6,534 nt of DNA, taken from the NCBI GenBank assembly GCA_947624945.1, contig CANQMJ010000132.1, positions 1 through 6,534 on the forward strand, read 5' to 3'. The translations under genes were made by a program, and so were the position numbers. Below are positions 1 to 6,342 of this stretch, piece by piece. The notes below the pieces were generated by a model. It was not told the DNA's origin and did not search any database. It was given only the letters and a program-made list of their open reading frames with translations. The DNA is from an uncultured Clostridia bacterium. Its GTDB lineage: Bacteria; Bacillota; Clostridia; Oscillospirales; CAG-272. Every line of letters starts with the position of its first letter. Positions within the stretch are counted from its first letter, which is position 1.

Positions 1-259
1 CTTTTACGTCATACGGACGCACGCGCGCCACGAGCGGCTTCAACGCTATATTGCATACGAGCAGCCCGATGAGCAGCGCAACTCCCATCATCAGCCCCGT
101 CTGACGCGTCTTTTTCGGTATGAGCAGTATGAGCGCCAGCGCTATCCAAAAAATCCCCGCATCGCCGAGCAGCGTTATCTTCGGCATCAAAAAGTCTAAA
201 AACGCGCACCGGAAGTGCTCCGCTATAAAATCGAGTATACCGAGCTCCCAAAGATCCAA
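1..259 (-). CDS. PAP2-family membrane phosphatase, N-terminal part (cut by window edge)
   Basis: The first 86 residues of a PAP2 (type 2 phosphatidic acid phosphatase) family protein are visible. The frame reads LGDAGIFWIALALILLIP (31-48), a first membrane segment, then a second hydrophobic stretch at about 57-72, followed by KPLVARVRP (74-82). That last motif is the K-x6-RP signature that opens the PAP2 active site; the later SGH and H-D motifs would lie beyond position 1. The start is a TTG at 257-259, chosen because the frame has a stop shortly upstream and the resulting N-terminus matches the usual PAP2 spacing; a GGGG run before it is a weak ribosome binding site. It follows the 377-residue gene by 18 bases and is probably last, or nearly last, in the operon. 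Family members dephosphorylate lipid phosphates such as undecaprenyl diphosphate at the outer membrane face; the actual substrate here is unknown. Confidence 0.85.
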   Translation of the reverse strand, partial: MDLWELGILDFIAEHFRCAFLDFLMPKITLLGDAGIFWIALALILLIPKKTRQTGLMMGVALLIGLLVCNIALKPLVARVRPYDVK

Positions 260-277
260 GTCACCACCCCGCTTTCA

Positions 278-1411
278 TCATACCTGATGCCATTCGAATA
301 TCCTGTACTCGTCGCCGACCTTGTGCAAGAACACATACATGTCGAGCGCCTCGGGTCTGTCGTCGCCGTCGAGATGCAGCATCTGCACGAACGATACGTG
401 ACACGATATGACGCCGTCCGACAGCATGAAGAACTCGCCGACCTCAACATTTTCAAACGTGTCGCCCTCCGGCTTTTTCTCCATCCAAAGGTCGCTACCG
501 ATAGCCTCCACGTCGCTGTAAAGCTGCGAGGACTGATCGAAATATCCCTTTATCTTCGAAAATCCCGAGCCCGGAACGCGGTGCGTGTACGACGCGTATC
601 CTTCGAGCGCATTTGTGACGAACTCCGCATGCTGCGCCTTGAGGTCGTCGCTGTACACTATCCCCGCCGTATACGTGTTCGTCTCCTCGTCAAACGTCAC
701 CTCAGCGTTCGCGCCGTTCGCTGCCGTCACCACTACCGACGTCGGCAGCGACTCAAGGTCCGCGAGCGTGTAAACGTCATATTCAACGCCGTAGACGCCG
801 CTCGGATAATACTTCAAAGCGTCGCTCTTCTGCGTCGTCGACGTCAAGTCCTCGCTTGTGACGGCGGCATTGTCTACCGTCACGCGGTAGCCGTCCGGCG
901 CCTCGATCTTGATAACGATGCCGGGAGTCGGCGGCGTCGGCGTGTCGCCCTTCACGATGAACAGCTCGAGCCCCGAAAACTCATACGTCGTATATCCGTG
1001 CTTCGTCGTCTCCGCCGATTTGACAAGATCTATCGCCGCGACCTGCTTCGTTCCCGCGCGGACTATATACCTCATCGTCTCCGCATCCGACGACGACCCC
1101 GCCGCGAACGTCAGCGTCGATTTGCCTATCTGACCCGACAGATACGTCATCAGCTCGACCGTCGACAGCCCGTCCGCGTCGTATTCCGCGTCCGCGAGCA
1201 GGCTCGCATAGTCGATAGGCGAAAAATACTTGTTGAACACCGCCTCCGCCGTATGACGCGGCTGCGCCGCCTCATACTCCGCGAGTCTGTCCGTCACCGT
1301 CCCGAGCGCCGCTGTAAGCGCAAACAGGACGACCGCGAGGCATACAAAATATATGATATAGAACACGGGCACCTTGACGCCGTGACGGCGCGGGTCCTTC
1401 TGTATCGCCAC
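278..1411 (-). CDS. Unrecognised single-pass membrane protein with large extracytoplasmic region
   Basis: I do not recognise this 377-residue protein. A short basic N-terminus (KDPRRHGVK) precedes one strong membrane segment at about residues 14-37, so the rest should be outside the cell. Residues 50-155 form a mixed alpha/beta region beginning AEAVFNKYFSPIDY. A short proline-threonine linker (157-163) leads to a strand-rich section (165-250), and residues 256-377 contain helices then strands ending YVFLHKVGDEYRIFEWHQV. The first and last sections are reminiscent of NTF2/SnoaL-like folds, which occur in extracytoplasmic envelope proteins, but this is only an impression from pattern. No catalytic motif is evident. 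The start is GTG, supported by an AGGAGG ribosome binding site at 1420-1425 with an 8-base spacer. It sits between the phosphodiester glycosidase (16 bases) and the PAP2 gene (18 bases), so it is probably an accessory of the same envelope process. Confidence 0.85.
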   Translation of the reverse strand: MAIQKDPRRHGVKVPVFYIIYFVCLAVVLFALTAALGTVTDRLAEYEAAQPRHTAEAVFNKYFSPIDYASLLADAEYDADGLSTVELMTYLSGQIGKSTLTFAAGSSSDAETMRYIVRAGTKQVAAIDLVKSAETTKHGYTTYEFSGLELFIVKGDTPTPPTPGIVIKIEAPDGYRVTVDNAAVTSEDLTSTTQKSDALKYYPSGVYGVEYDVYTLADLESLPTSVVVTAANGANAEVTFDEETNTYTAGIVYSDDLKAQHAEFVTNALEGYASYTHRVPGSGFSKIKGYFDQSSQLYSDVEAIGSDLWMEKKPEGDTFENVEVGEFFMLSDGVISCHVSFVQMLHLDGDDRPEALDMYVFLHKVGDEYRIFEWHQV

Positions 1412-1419
1412 TATTCCCG

Positions 1420-1425
1420 CCTCCT
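1420..1425 (-). promoter_or_regulatory. Ribosome binding site fixing the GTG start at 1411
   Basis: A perfect AGGAGG on the minus strand lies 8 bases before GTG at 1409-1411. It falls wholly within the 16-base gap after the TAA of the preceding gene and decides the non-ATG start. Confidence 0.8.
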
Positions 1426-1427
1426 AC

Positions 1428-3113
1428 TTATGGCTTCACGAGGAAGAACGTCGGCAGATGCCGCGGCTTCGTGAACGCCTTGTACTTGTTCGTCAGCCCC
1501 ATGAGCTGATACTCGTCAAAATCGGACGTGTCGATGTTGTACTTCGTATAATAATCCTCGTAATACATCATCGTCGACGAGCCGCCGTCGAGCATACCGG
1601 CGACGACAGCGCCCTCCGACTTCAAAAGATCTATTATCTCGTTGCGCGTCGCGCCGAGACTCGACGCCGTCCTGCCGTCCGTGACGAGCAGAATGACAGC
1701 GCCGTCCGCGCGCTGCGCTATCGCGGTGCGCTGCGAGCGCCCCACGTTGCCCTCCGAATAGTTGTACGTCACGCTCTCGCCGTCGTTCGATATTAAAACG
1801 TTGCCCGTCTGGAACGACACCGCGTCGCGTATGCCGAGCGCGTCCGCCTCCGACTTCTTTATCGACTCTATCGCGTGGAGCACGCCGTCCTCGTCAAATC
1901 CGATGAACGTGCGGCGTGCGCCGTCGTCCCATACGCAGCTTCCCTTCGAATACGTCAGCCCGATGGGATTGTCGCCCGTGCCGGTGCCGCCCGTATCGGC
2001 AAACTCGCCCGCGTTTATCGCCGCAACGGCGCCCTCGCGCTCGACTATATCGAATATGCGCGAGCCTATCTTGCCGCTCTTGTAGTCGCTCGACGTGCCG
2101 ACATAAATACGCGACGCGTCGCGTACGACGAGTATATACGCCTTGAAATTGGAAAGCGACATCGTCTTATATATCATGCCGTCGACGGCGTTCGCCCACT
2201 CGTCGACGACGGGCGCATCCTGCGCGCCGCCGCCGTCGCCGTCCGTATCGCTCGGTGTCGTATCCGTCGACACGGGCGGTACATACGGCGTCATCGGCTC
2301 CGTGAACTGCTGCACGTCCTGACTTTTCGCGATTATCTCATCGACGAGCTTGCCGTCGAGGAACAGCTTCGGCAGCCACTTCGTCGCCGACGCCTGCATA
2401 GCGGACACTACTAGCATGTCGCGCACCGTCTCGCTCGGCCCCGTCACGATAGTTCTGACGAGCGATATAACGCCGACGAGCGCGACGATTATCACCGTCA
2501 CGAAAACGAGCAGCGCCCGCATCGCAAACGTGTACGCGCGCGAGTGTGTACGCTTAGCCTTTTTCGGTTTGACCTGTGCCTCATCGTCGACGTCGCGCCG
2601 CTCCCCGCCCTGACGCTGCGGCAGACGTTTCAGCTCCGGCAAACGCGGCTCGCCGACTCCGTCGCGGCGCTTCAACGTCTGCGTGCGCGGCTTCGTATCA
2701 GCGTCGTCCAGCTGACGCGGACGTGGCTGCGGCTGCTGTTGCGGCTTACGCTCGGGTCCCTGCGGCATTCGTCTCGGCTGCGGCACAGGCTGACCGGGAC
2801 GCTGCGGCATACGTCTCGGCTGCGGAACAGGCTGACCGGGACGCTGCGGCATCGGCTGCGACCGCGGCTGCTGCGGCTGATTCGCACGCTGCGCCTGCGC
2901 ATTCACCTGCGACCGCCTCGGCACTATCGTCTCAAACAGATCGCCCTCTCCGTCGTCGCTCACCGCGCCGACTTCATTTGCTGCGTTTGCCGCATCGTCC
3001 TTGCCGCCGTCCACGGCAGCGCCGTCCGCAGTCTTTGCGTTTTCCGTTTCCGCATTATCTATATTATTTTCCGTATTTTCTGTTTTTTCTATATCTTTTT
3101 CGTTATCCGCCAT
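1428..3113 (-). CDS. Membrane-anchored phosphodiester glycosidase (NAGPA/DUF2233 family) with long disordered cytoplasmic tail
   Basis: This 561-residue protein has three parts. Residues 1-195 are low complexity: an acidic, Asn/Glu-rich stretch (1-60), then a Pro/Gln/Arg-rich basic stretch (65-190) with a duplicated 14-residue unit at 88-115. One membrane segment follows (about 196-221), placing the tail in the cytoplasm and the remainder outside. The C-terminal domain (about 324-560) shows the NAGPA family pattern: AAINAGEF (364-371), PIGLTYSKG (383-391), a QRTAIAQ block (461-467), LLVTDGR (475-481), GMLDGGSST (506-514), and a closing RHLPTFFLV. The family includes the enzyme that removes GlcNAc from GlcNAc-phospho-mannose in animals; bacterial members are thought to act on envelope glycans, and this substrate is unknown. 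Translation starts at ATG after a weak GGCGGG, with a locally AT-rich start. It lies 24 bases after the glycosyltransferase gene. Confidence 0.88.
   Translation of the reverse strand: MADNEKDIEKTENTENNIDNAETENAKTADGAAVDGGKDDAANAANEVGAVSDDGEGDLFETIVPRRSQVNAQAQRANQPQQPRSQPMPQRPGQPVPQPRRMPQRPGQPVPQPRRMPQGPERKPQQQPQPRPRQLDDADTKPRTQTLKRRDGVGEPRLPELKRLPQRQGGERRDVDDEAQVKPKKAKRTHSRAYTFAMRALLVFVTVIIVALVGVISLVRTIVTGPSETVRDMLVVSAMQASATKWLPKLFLDGKLVDEIIAKSQDVQQFTEPMTPYVPPVSTDTTPSDTDGDGGGAQDAPVVDEWANAVDGMIYKTMSLSNFKAYILVVRDASRIYVGTSSDYKSGKIGSRIFDIVEREGAVAAINAGEFADTGGTGTGDNPIGLTYSKGSCVWDDGARRTFIGFDEDGVLHAIESIKKSEADALGIRDAVSFQTGNVLISNDGESVTYNYSEGNVGRSQRTAIAQRADGAVILLVTDGRTASSLGATRNEIIDLLKSEGAVVAGMLDGGSSTMMYYEDYYTKYNIDTSDFDEYQLMGLTNKYKAFTKPRHLPTFFLVKP
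2769..2852 (-). repeat. Two in-frame 42-base tandem repeats
   Basis: Two adjacent 42-base units (2811-2852 and 2769-2810) each encode MPQRPGQPVPQPRR in the cytoplasmic tail of the phosphodiester glycosidase. They differ at very few bases and at no residue, which suggests a recent duplication or ongoing slippage. A degenerate further start (MPQGPERKP) follows, so copy number may vary between strains. Confidence 0.85.
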
Positions 3114-3137
3114 GTATAAAGTCCCGCCTTTATCCGC

Positions 3138-4286
3138 TTATTTTTTACGGTCCGCAAATACCCATCTCTGCTGCAGGCGGAAACTGAGCAGAAACAGAAG
3201 TATGTCTACCGGTATTTTGATGAGCGTCCTCGCCGCCGTCGCATTCCCGAGTCCCGTCACAAACAGCAGCACCGACACCGACGCCCACGACAAAAGCATC
3301 ATCGACACCGCCACGACCGCATACCGCGCATACGCGCGCTTCACGTCGCTGACGCCGCCGAACACGACGTGCTTGTTGACGGTAAAATTCACCGTCGCGG
3401 ACACCGCTCTCGCGAGTGCCGTCTGCAAAAACGTCTCAAGCCACACGATGCCCGAACCGGCCAGCGCCGCCTCCGATATGTGGCTGTGGAATACCGAGTT
3501 CACGACATTCACCGCCGCACCCGCGCCCGAGAGCAGCATGCCGAGCAGATGGAACACGATGACGTCTATGACGGACGAAAAAATCGAGCTGCCTATGTAT
3601 TTGAAAATGATGCCGTAAACGCGGAGCGAATCGCGCACCGGTCTGAAATGCGACGACGCGTTTTCGTCGATGTAGACCGTCTCGATCTTCACCTCGCGGT
3701 ACGGTATGCGCCGCATATTCATCAAAAGCAGCATATTCGTCTCAAACTCGTACCTCGACCCCTTCGCCTCCATTATGATCGGCAAAAACTCGGCCGGTAT
3801 CGCGCGCAGTCCCGTCTGCGTGTCGGAAATTCGCATGCCGCATAAAAACTTGAAAACGCCCGAAGTCAACGTGTTTCCGAAGCGGCTCTTTTTCGGCACC
3901 TCGGGAAGCGAGAAATCGCGGCACCCGAGAACGACCGCATGCTCGCCGCTCGTCATCTCCTTCGCGCACGCGATGATGTCCGACGTCTTGTGCTGACCGT
4001 CGCCGTCGGCGGTCACAACACCCGCGCGTCCGCTCCTGTTTTCGAGAAAATACGAAAACGCCGTTTTGAGCGCCGCACCCTTTCCGCGATTGTTCTCGTG
4101 CGTCAACACCGTCACGCAGTCGAGCTGCCCGAGCTCATCGAAAAAATGCCTCCGTTCGCCCCTGCTCCCGTCGTCGACGAGGATTATATCGTCGATGCCG
4201 GCGTCTATCGCCTCATGTACCGTCGCCGACAGCTTCTCGTCCGGGTCGAGCGACGGTATTATCAGCGTGAAATCACAACTCTCCAT
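3138..4286 (-). CDS. GT2 polyprenol-phosphate glycosyltransferase fused to a GtrA-like membrane domain
   Basis: Residues 1-225 are a family 2 glycosyltransferase of the dolichol-phosphate-mannose-synthase type. Seen in order are FTLIIPSLD (6-14), LVDDGS (36-41), NNRGKGAALKTAF (65-77), the metal/nucleotide-binding TADGDGQH (92-99), SDTQTGLRAIP (154-164), YEFETNML (179-186) and the family hallmark around YIDENASSHFRPVRDS (205-220). Residues about 228-378 are a GtrA-like domain with four probable membrane segments and the two typical motifs NFTVNKHVVF (300-309) and FRLQQRWVF (369-377). Such proteins transfer a sugar from a nucleotide donor to undecaprenyl phosphate; the GtrA part is generally thought to help move the lipid-linked sugar across the membrane. 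The sugar cannot be read from sequence. The ATG is preceded only by a weak AGGT site; the gene starts 23 bases after the deacetylase gene, so it is co-transcribed. Confidence 0.92.
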   Translation of the reverse strand: MESCDFTLIIPSLDPDEKLSATVHEAIDAGIDDIILVDDGSRGERRHFFDELGQLDCVTVLTHENNRGKGAALKTAFSYFLENRSGRAGVVTADGDGQHKTSDIIACAKEMTSGEHAVVLGCRDFSLPEVPKKSRFGNTLTSGVFKFLCGMRISDTQTGLRAIPAEFLPIIMEAKGSRYEFETNMLLLMNMRRIPYREVKIETVYIDENASSHFRPVRDSLRVYGIIFKYIGSSIFSSVIDVIVFHLLGMLLSGAGAAVNVVNSVFHSHISEAALAGSGIVWLETFLQTALARAVSATVNFTVNKHVVFGGVSDVKRAYARYAVVAVSMMLLSWASVSVLLFVTGLGNATAARTLIKIPVDILLFLLSFRLQQRWVFADRKK

Positions 4287-4309
4287 CTATATCTACCTGT
4301 TTTTTTCGT

Positions 4310-5899
4310 TTATCTTTTCTTTTTTGCACCGACCGCAGAAACTGCCGCGACCGAGACCGCGATAACGCACACCGCGCCCGATGCCGCAAACGCCGACGCG
4401 CATCCGCCGCGTCCGCGTTCCTGCTCTGTTTCGGCGCTCCCCGGCGTCTGCGCCGCAGACTCTGCGCGCGCCCTTTCCTTTTCTTCTTCCGCAACTCTCC
4501 GCGACTCTTCCCTCGCGGACTCCGCGCGCGACGACTCCTCCGCCGCCTTCGATGCTTCGGCGGCCGCCATAGATTCCATCTCGGCTCTGTCTATCTCCGC
4601 GTACGACTGCGGTATATTTTCGAACATATCCGCGACCTCACCCGTGTCGACTCCCACATTCGTGCGGTAAAGCCCGTATTTGCACGGCGAATACGTCTTG
4701 ATGTCCGTCGCCTTCGAGATCGTCTTGCCGTTTTTGCCGTATATCCAGCCGTAGAACCACGTCCAATGCTGCGACTTGTGGCACCGGAACCCTTCCTGCG
4801 TCATTTCAAACGCGGTCCTGCCGCCTAACGCGTCGAGCGGCACGTCCCAGTCCACGACTATCTCATTTTCGCCCCACAGATGTATATACGTCTTCGGCAC
4901 GTCCCACACGCCGTACTTCTCCGCCGACTCCGCGTCGTAGGACGCATCAGCCGCGAGCGGCAGCGCCTCCGTCAGCGTCTCGCAGTTTATCATGTGCTGC
5001 CCGTGCCCGTATTCGCCGTTAAAATCGTGTCCGACGACAACGTGCGGACGGAAGCGCCTTATCATCTCCACCTGGAAACGCACCATGTCGTCCTTCGTCA
5101 GCCCGTGCTTTCCCTCTATCGCATACGCATCCTTGAGCGATTCCGAGTATTCGTCAACGACATCTCCGCATACGGGATAATTGCGCACCCCGACGGTCCA
5201 CAGCCCGTTGAGCTGCTCGTGCGGTCTGTCGTGATACTTGAACGGATCGGTGAAATACACGACCTGCACCGCATATCCGCGCTCGCCCGCATAATACGGC
5301 AAAACGCCTGCGAAGAAAAGCTGCTCGTCGTCGACGTGCGTCGTCGCAAGCATCAAGTCGGCGCGCGCGCACGGCGGCTTCCATATCTGCACCCAATCGG
5401 GAACATTCCCCGCCGAAAACGCGTACAGCTCGGAAAGCGACACGTCGCCGCCCGCAAACGTCATCGTCACCGACGCGAATTCCCCGCCGAGCTCGCCCTT
5501 CACGTCGACGTATTCGTGAAGGAACATGTCGCCGCCGCAGCCGACCGTGTGCGTTTTGCCCTCGCCGTCGACGCCCGACAGCGTCCAGTCGCCGTACACG
5601 CGGTCAAATATGACGTACAGCGAACCTATCGGCGTGCCGTCCGCCGACGTCACCGTGACCGAACTGCCGGACGCGAGCGCCGTATACGTCTTTTCTGCGC
5701 CGTCGGTGAGAACCTTCACGTCGCACGCCGTGTCGTCGGCAGCGACGCCGATATCGAGCTCTCGCGCGTCGGCATCCGCCGCACCGACAGCGTCTCCGAC
5801 TGCCTCATCATCATTTTCGCCGTGCGCGCATACGAGAAGGAGCGCCGCCGACAAAACGGCAGATATTATACATACAGCGCGCGCCGCAAGCGGTCTCAA
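4310..5899 (-). CDS. Secreted membrane-anchored PIG-L (LmbE-like) N-acyl sugar deacetylase
   Basis: This 529-residue protein begins with a signal peptide (basic start, hydrophobic core about 8-24). Residues about 60-165 are strand-rich and end SLSELYAFSAG, suggesting a beta-sandwich, perhaps glycan-binding. The PIG-L domain (about 180-400) has THVDDE (187-192), corresponding to the usual HPDDE zinc/catalytic motif with V in place of P, and GHDFNGEYGHGQH (290-302), whose HGQH matches the HPDH that supplies the other zinc ligand. Residues 432-485 form a charged Ala/Glu/Arg helix, probably a stalk, followed by a membrane segment (about 500-524) and KKKR. The topology is therefore extracytoplasmic with a C-terminal anchor. 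Relatives hydrolyse N-acetyl groups of GlcNAc-type sugars; here a surface glycan is a reasonable guess. The start is TTG, fixed by GGAGG seven bases upstream. It is the first gene of the operon. Confidence 0.9.
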   Translation of the reverse strand: MRPLAARAVCIISAVLSAALLLVCAHGENDDEAVGDAVGAADADARELDIGVAADDTACDVKVLTDGAEKTYTALASGSSVTVTSADGTPIGSLYVIFDRVYGDWTLSGVDGEGKTHTVGCGGDMFLHEYVDVKGELGGEFASVTMTFAGGDVSLSELYAFSAGNVPDWVQIWKPPCARADLMLATTHVDDEQLFFAGVLPYYAGERGYAVQVVYFTDPFKYHDRPHEQLNGLWTVGVRNYPVCGDVVDEYSESLKDAYAIEGKHGLTKDDMVRFQVEMIRRFRPHVVVGHDFNGEYGHGQHMINCETLTEALPLAADASYDAESAEKYGVWDVPKTYIHLWGENEIVVDWDVPLDALGGRTAFEMTQEGFRCHKSQHWTWFYGWIYGKNGKTISKATDIKTYSPCKYGLYRTNVGVDTGEVADMFENIPQSYAEIDRAEMESMAAAEASKAAEESSRAESAREESRRVAEEEKERARAESAAQTPGSAETEQERGRGGCASAFAASGAVCVIAVSVAAVSAVGAKKKR

Positions 5900-5904
5900 A
5901 ATGT

Positions 5905-5911
5905 CCCCTCC
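5905..5911 (-). promoter_or_regulatory. Ribosome binding site fixing the TTG start at 5899
   Basis: GGAGGGG on the minus strand places its GGAGG core 7 bases before TTG at 5897-5899. No in-frame ATG or GTG is better placed, so translation very likely begins at TTG. Confidence 0.8.
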
Positions 5912-5932
5912 GAAAATGGTAATACATATTAG

Positions 5933-5961
5933 AGTATAACATATCCGTCATTTATTTGCAA
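5933..5961 (-). promoter_or_regulatory. Sigma-A-type promoter of the operon
   Basis: On the minus strand TTGCAA (5956-5961) and TATACT (5933-5938) are separated by exactly 17 bases, with an extended -10 TGt just before TATACT. Transcription would start near 5926, leaving a leader of about 27 bases that contains the GGAGGGG ribosome binding site. A short inverted repeat, CGCGC/GCGCG (5969-5973 and 5982-5986), sits just upstream of the -35 and could be an operator, though it is only five pairs. Confidence 0.72.
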
Positions 5962-5976
5962 TAGTTTACGCGCGAT

Positions 5977-6006
5977 TTGATGCGCGCCGAACGGACCCGC
6001 TATACT
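5977..6006 (+). promoter_or_regulatory. Possible plus-strand promoter
   Basis: TTGATG (5977-5982) and TATACT (6001-6006) are 18 bases apart on the plus strand. Any transcript would start near 6013 and meet the terminator-like hairpin at 6061, giving an RNA of about 70 bases with no credible coding capacity. The -35 match is only moderate, so this may be chance. Confidence 0.22.
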
Positions 6007-6040
6007 TCGTTTACATAAATTCTGCCCATTATATGCAAAA

Positions 6041-6244
6041 TTATTTACCGCCGCCCGCATCTGCCGCATAATGCGGCAGTTTTACCACACTTTTCACGAA
6101 GTGAAAAGTGTAAGACGGCTTCGAGTGTAACGAGAAGACGTTATCAGGTCGGCGCGTCAGCGACGAACTGCCGCGCACTTCGCCCCGCCGCGAGGAAGCT
6201 GTTCGCAGATTTCCCCGCCGAGTCCGCGCAAACAGCAACACGCT
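6041..6244 (-). CDS. Doubtful small ORF behind the consensus promoter
   Basis: A GTG at 6242-6244 begins a 67-codon frame ending in TAA at 6041-6043. In its favour, AAGGGAG (6249-6255) is seven bases upstream and the exact-consensus promoter would start transcription about 15 bases before the GTG. Against it, the peptide is Arg/Ser-rich without recognisable features, and its second half is simply a translation of repeat copy 1 and the adjacent hairpin. An overlapping ATG frame (6246-6248) of 34 codons also exists but leaves no room for a ribosome binding site. I regard a real protein as unlikely but not excluded. Confidence 0.15.
   Translation of the reverse strand, partial: SVLLFARTRRGNLRTASSRRGEVRGSSSLTRRPDNVFSLHSKPSYTFHFVKSVVKLPHYAADAGGGK
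6061..6083 (+). terminator. Terminator-like hairpin with T run
   Basis: CTGCCGCA (6061-6068), loop TAA, TGCGGCAG (6072-6079) form an 8-pair GC-rich stem followed by TTTT (6080-6083) on the plus strand. The form fits an intrinsic terminator reading rightward, but the T run is short and no gene ends here. On the minus strand there is no T run, so it should not terminate leftward transcription. It directly abuts the first two-hairpin repeat and could be part of it. Confidence 0.4.
6087..6137. repeat. Two-hairpin repeat, copy 1
   Basis: The first hairpin is a perfect 11-pair stem, ACACTTTTCAC (6087-6097), GAA loop, GTGAAAAGTGT (6101-6111). After seven bases the second hairpin (6119-6137) pairs CTTC with GAAG, has a symmetric GA/GA internal step, then pairs GT with AC around a GTA loop. 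Neither hairpin is followed by a T run on either strand, so they are not ordinary terminators. Copy 2 preserves the same architecture with compensated changes. Confidence 0.8.
6198..6236. repeat. Imperfect inverted repeat
   Basis: GCTGTTCGC (6198-6206) pairs with GCAAACAGC (6228-6236) over eight of nine positions around a 21-base loop. In the leftward direction it would sit near the 5' end of RNA made from the promoter at 6266-6294. Function unknown. Confidence 0.45.
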
Positions 6245-6265
6245 TCATCTCCCTTAACTGCCTAT

Positions 6266-6294
6266 ATTATACCACAAAATTTGCGATTTGTCAA
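6266..6294 (-). promoter_or_regulatory. Exact-consensus sigma-A promoter with extended -10
   Basis: On the minus strand TTGACA (6289-6294), a 17-base spacer and TATAAT (6266-6271) match the housekeeping consensus at every hexamer position, and TGg before the -10 adds the extended element. Transcription should begin near 6259 and run left, through copy 1 of the repeat. Nothing after it is a clear gene; it may make an untranslated RNA, feed the operon at 5899 as a second, longer-leader promoter, or be a leftover of a lost gene. Confidence 0.72.
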
Positions 6295-6342
6295 GTGACT
6301 TTCACAAATTTATGTATTTTTGTGCCATAACTGGTTTCTCCC

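Noticed and set aside
9..251. An 80-codon minus-strand frame overlapping the PAP2 start.
   Set aside because: A different frame of the same strand carries the LGDAGIFW and K-x6-RP motifs of PAP2; this one is an out-of-frame shadow.
215..1474. A 419-codon plus-strand frame opposite the 377-residue membrane protein.
   Set aside because: The product is Arg/His/Val-rich without domains, mirrors the codon bias of the opposite gene, and the minus frame has a membrane segment, a perfect AGGAGG and operon spacing.
2544..3187. Two long plus-strand frames opposite the Pro/Gln/Arg-rich tail.
   Set aside because: They only reflect low-complexity codons of the tail; the minus frame continues into a recognisable NAGPA domain.
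4373..4400. A sortase-type wall anchor at the C-terminus of the PIG-L protein.
   Set aside because: There is no LPxTG-like motif before the final hydrophobic segment; it looks like a plain membrane anchor with a KKKR stop.
5820..5835. A lipoprotein cleavage site in the PIG-L signal peptide (LLVC).
   Set aside because: Valine at the position before the cysteine does not fit the lipobox, which needs a small residue there.
4880..5932. A 350-codon plus-strand frame opposite the PIG-L gene.
   Set aside because: It is an antisense shadow of a GC-rich gene with clear catalytic motifs; its composition is Arg-rich and featureless.
6028..6033. A TATAAT on the minus strand that might be a further promoter for the operon.
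   Set aside because: No acceptable -35 lies 16-18 bases upstream (GC-rich there) and the extended -10 dinucleotide is misplaced.
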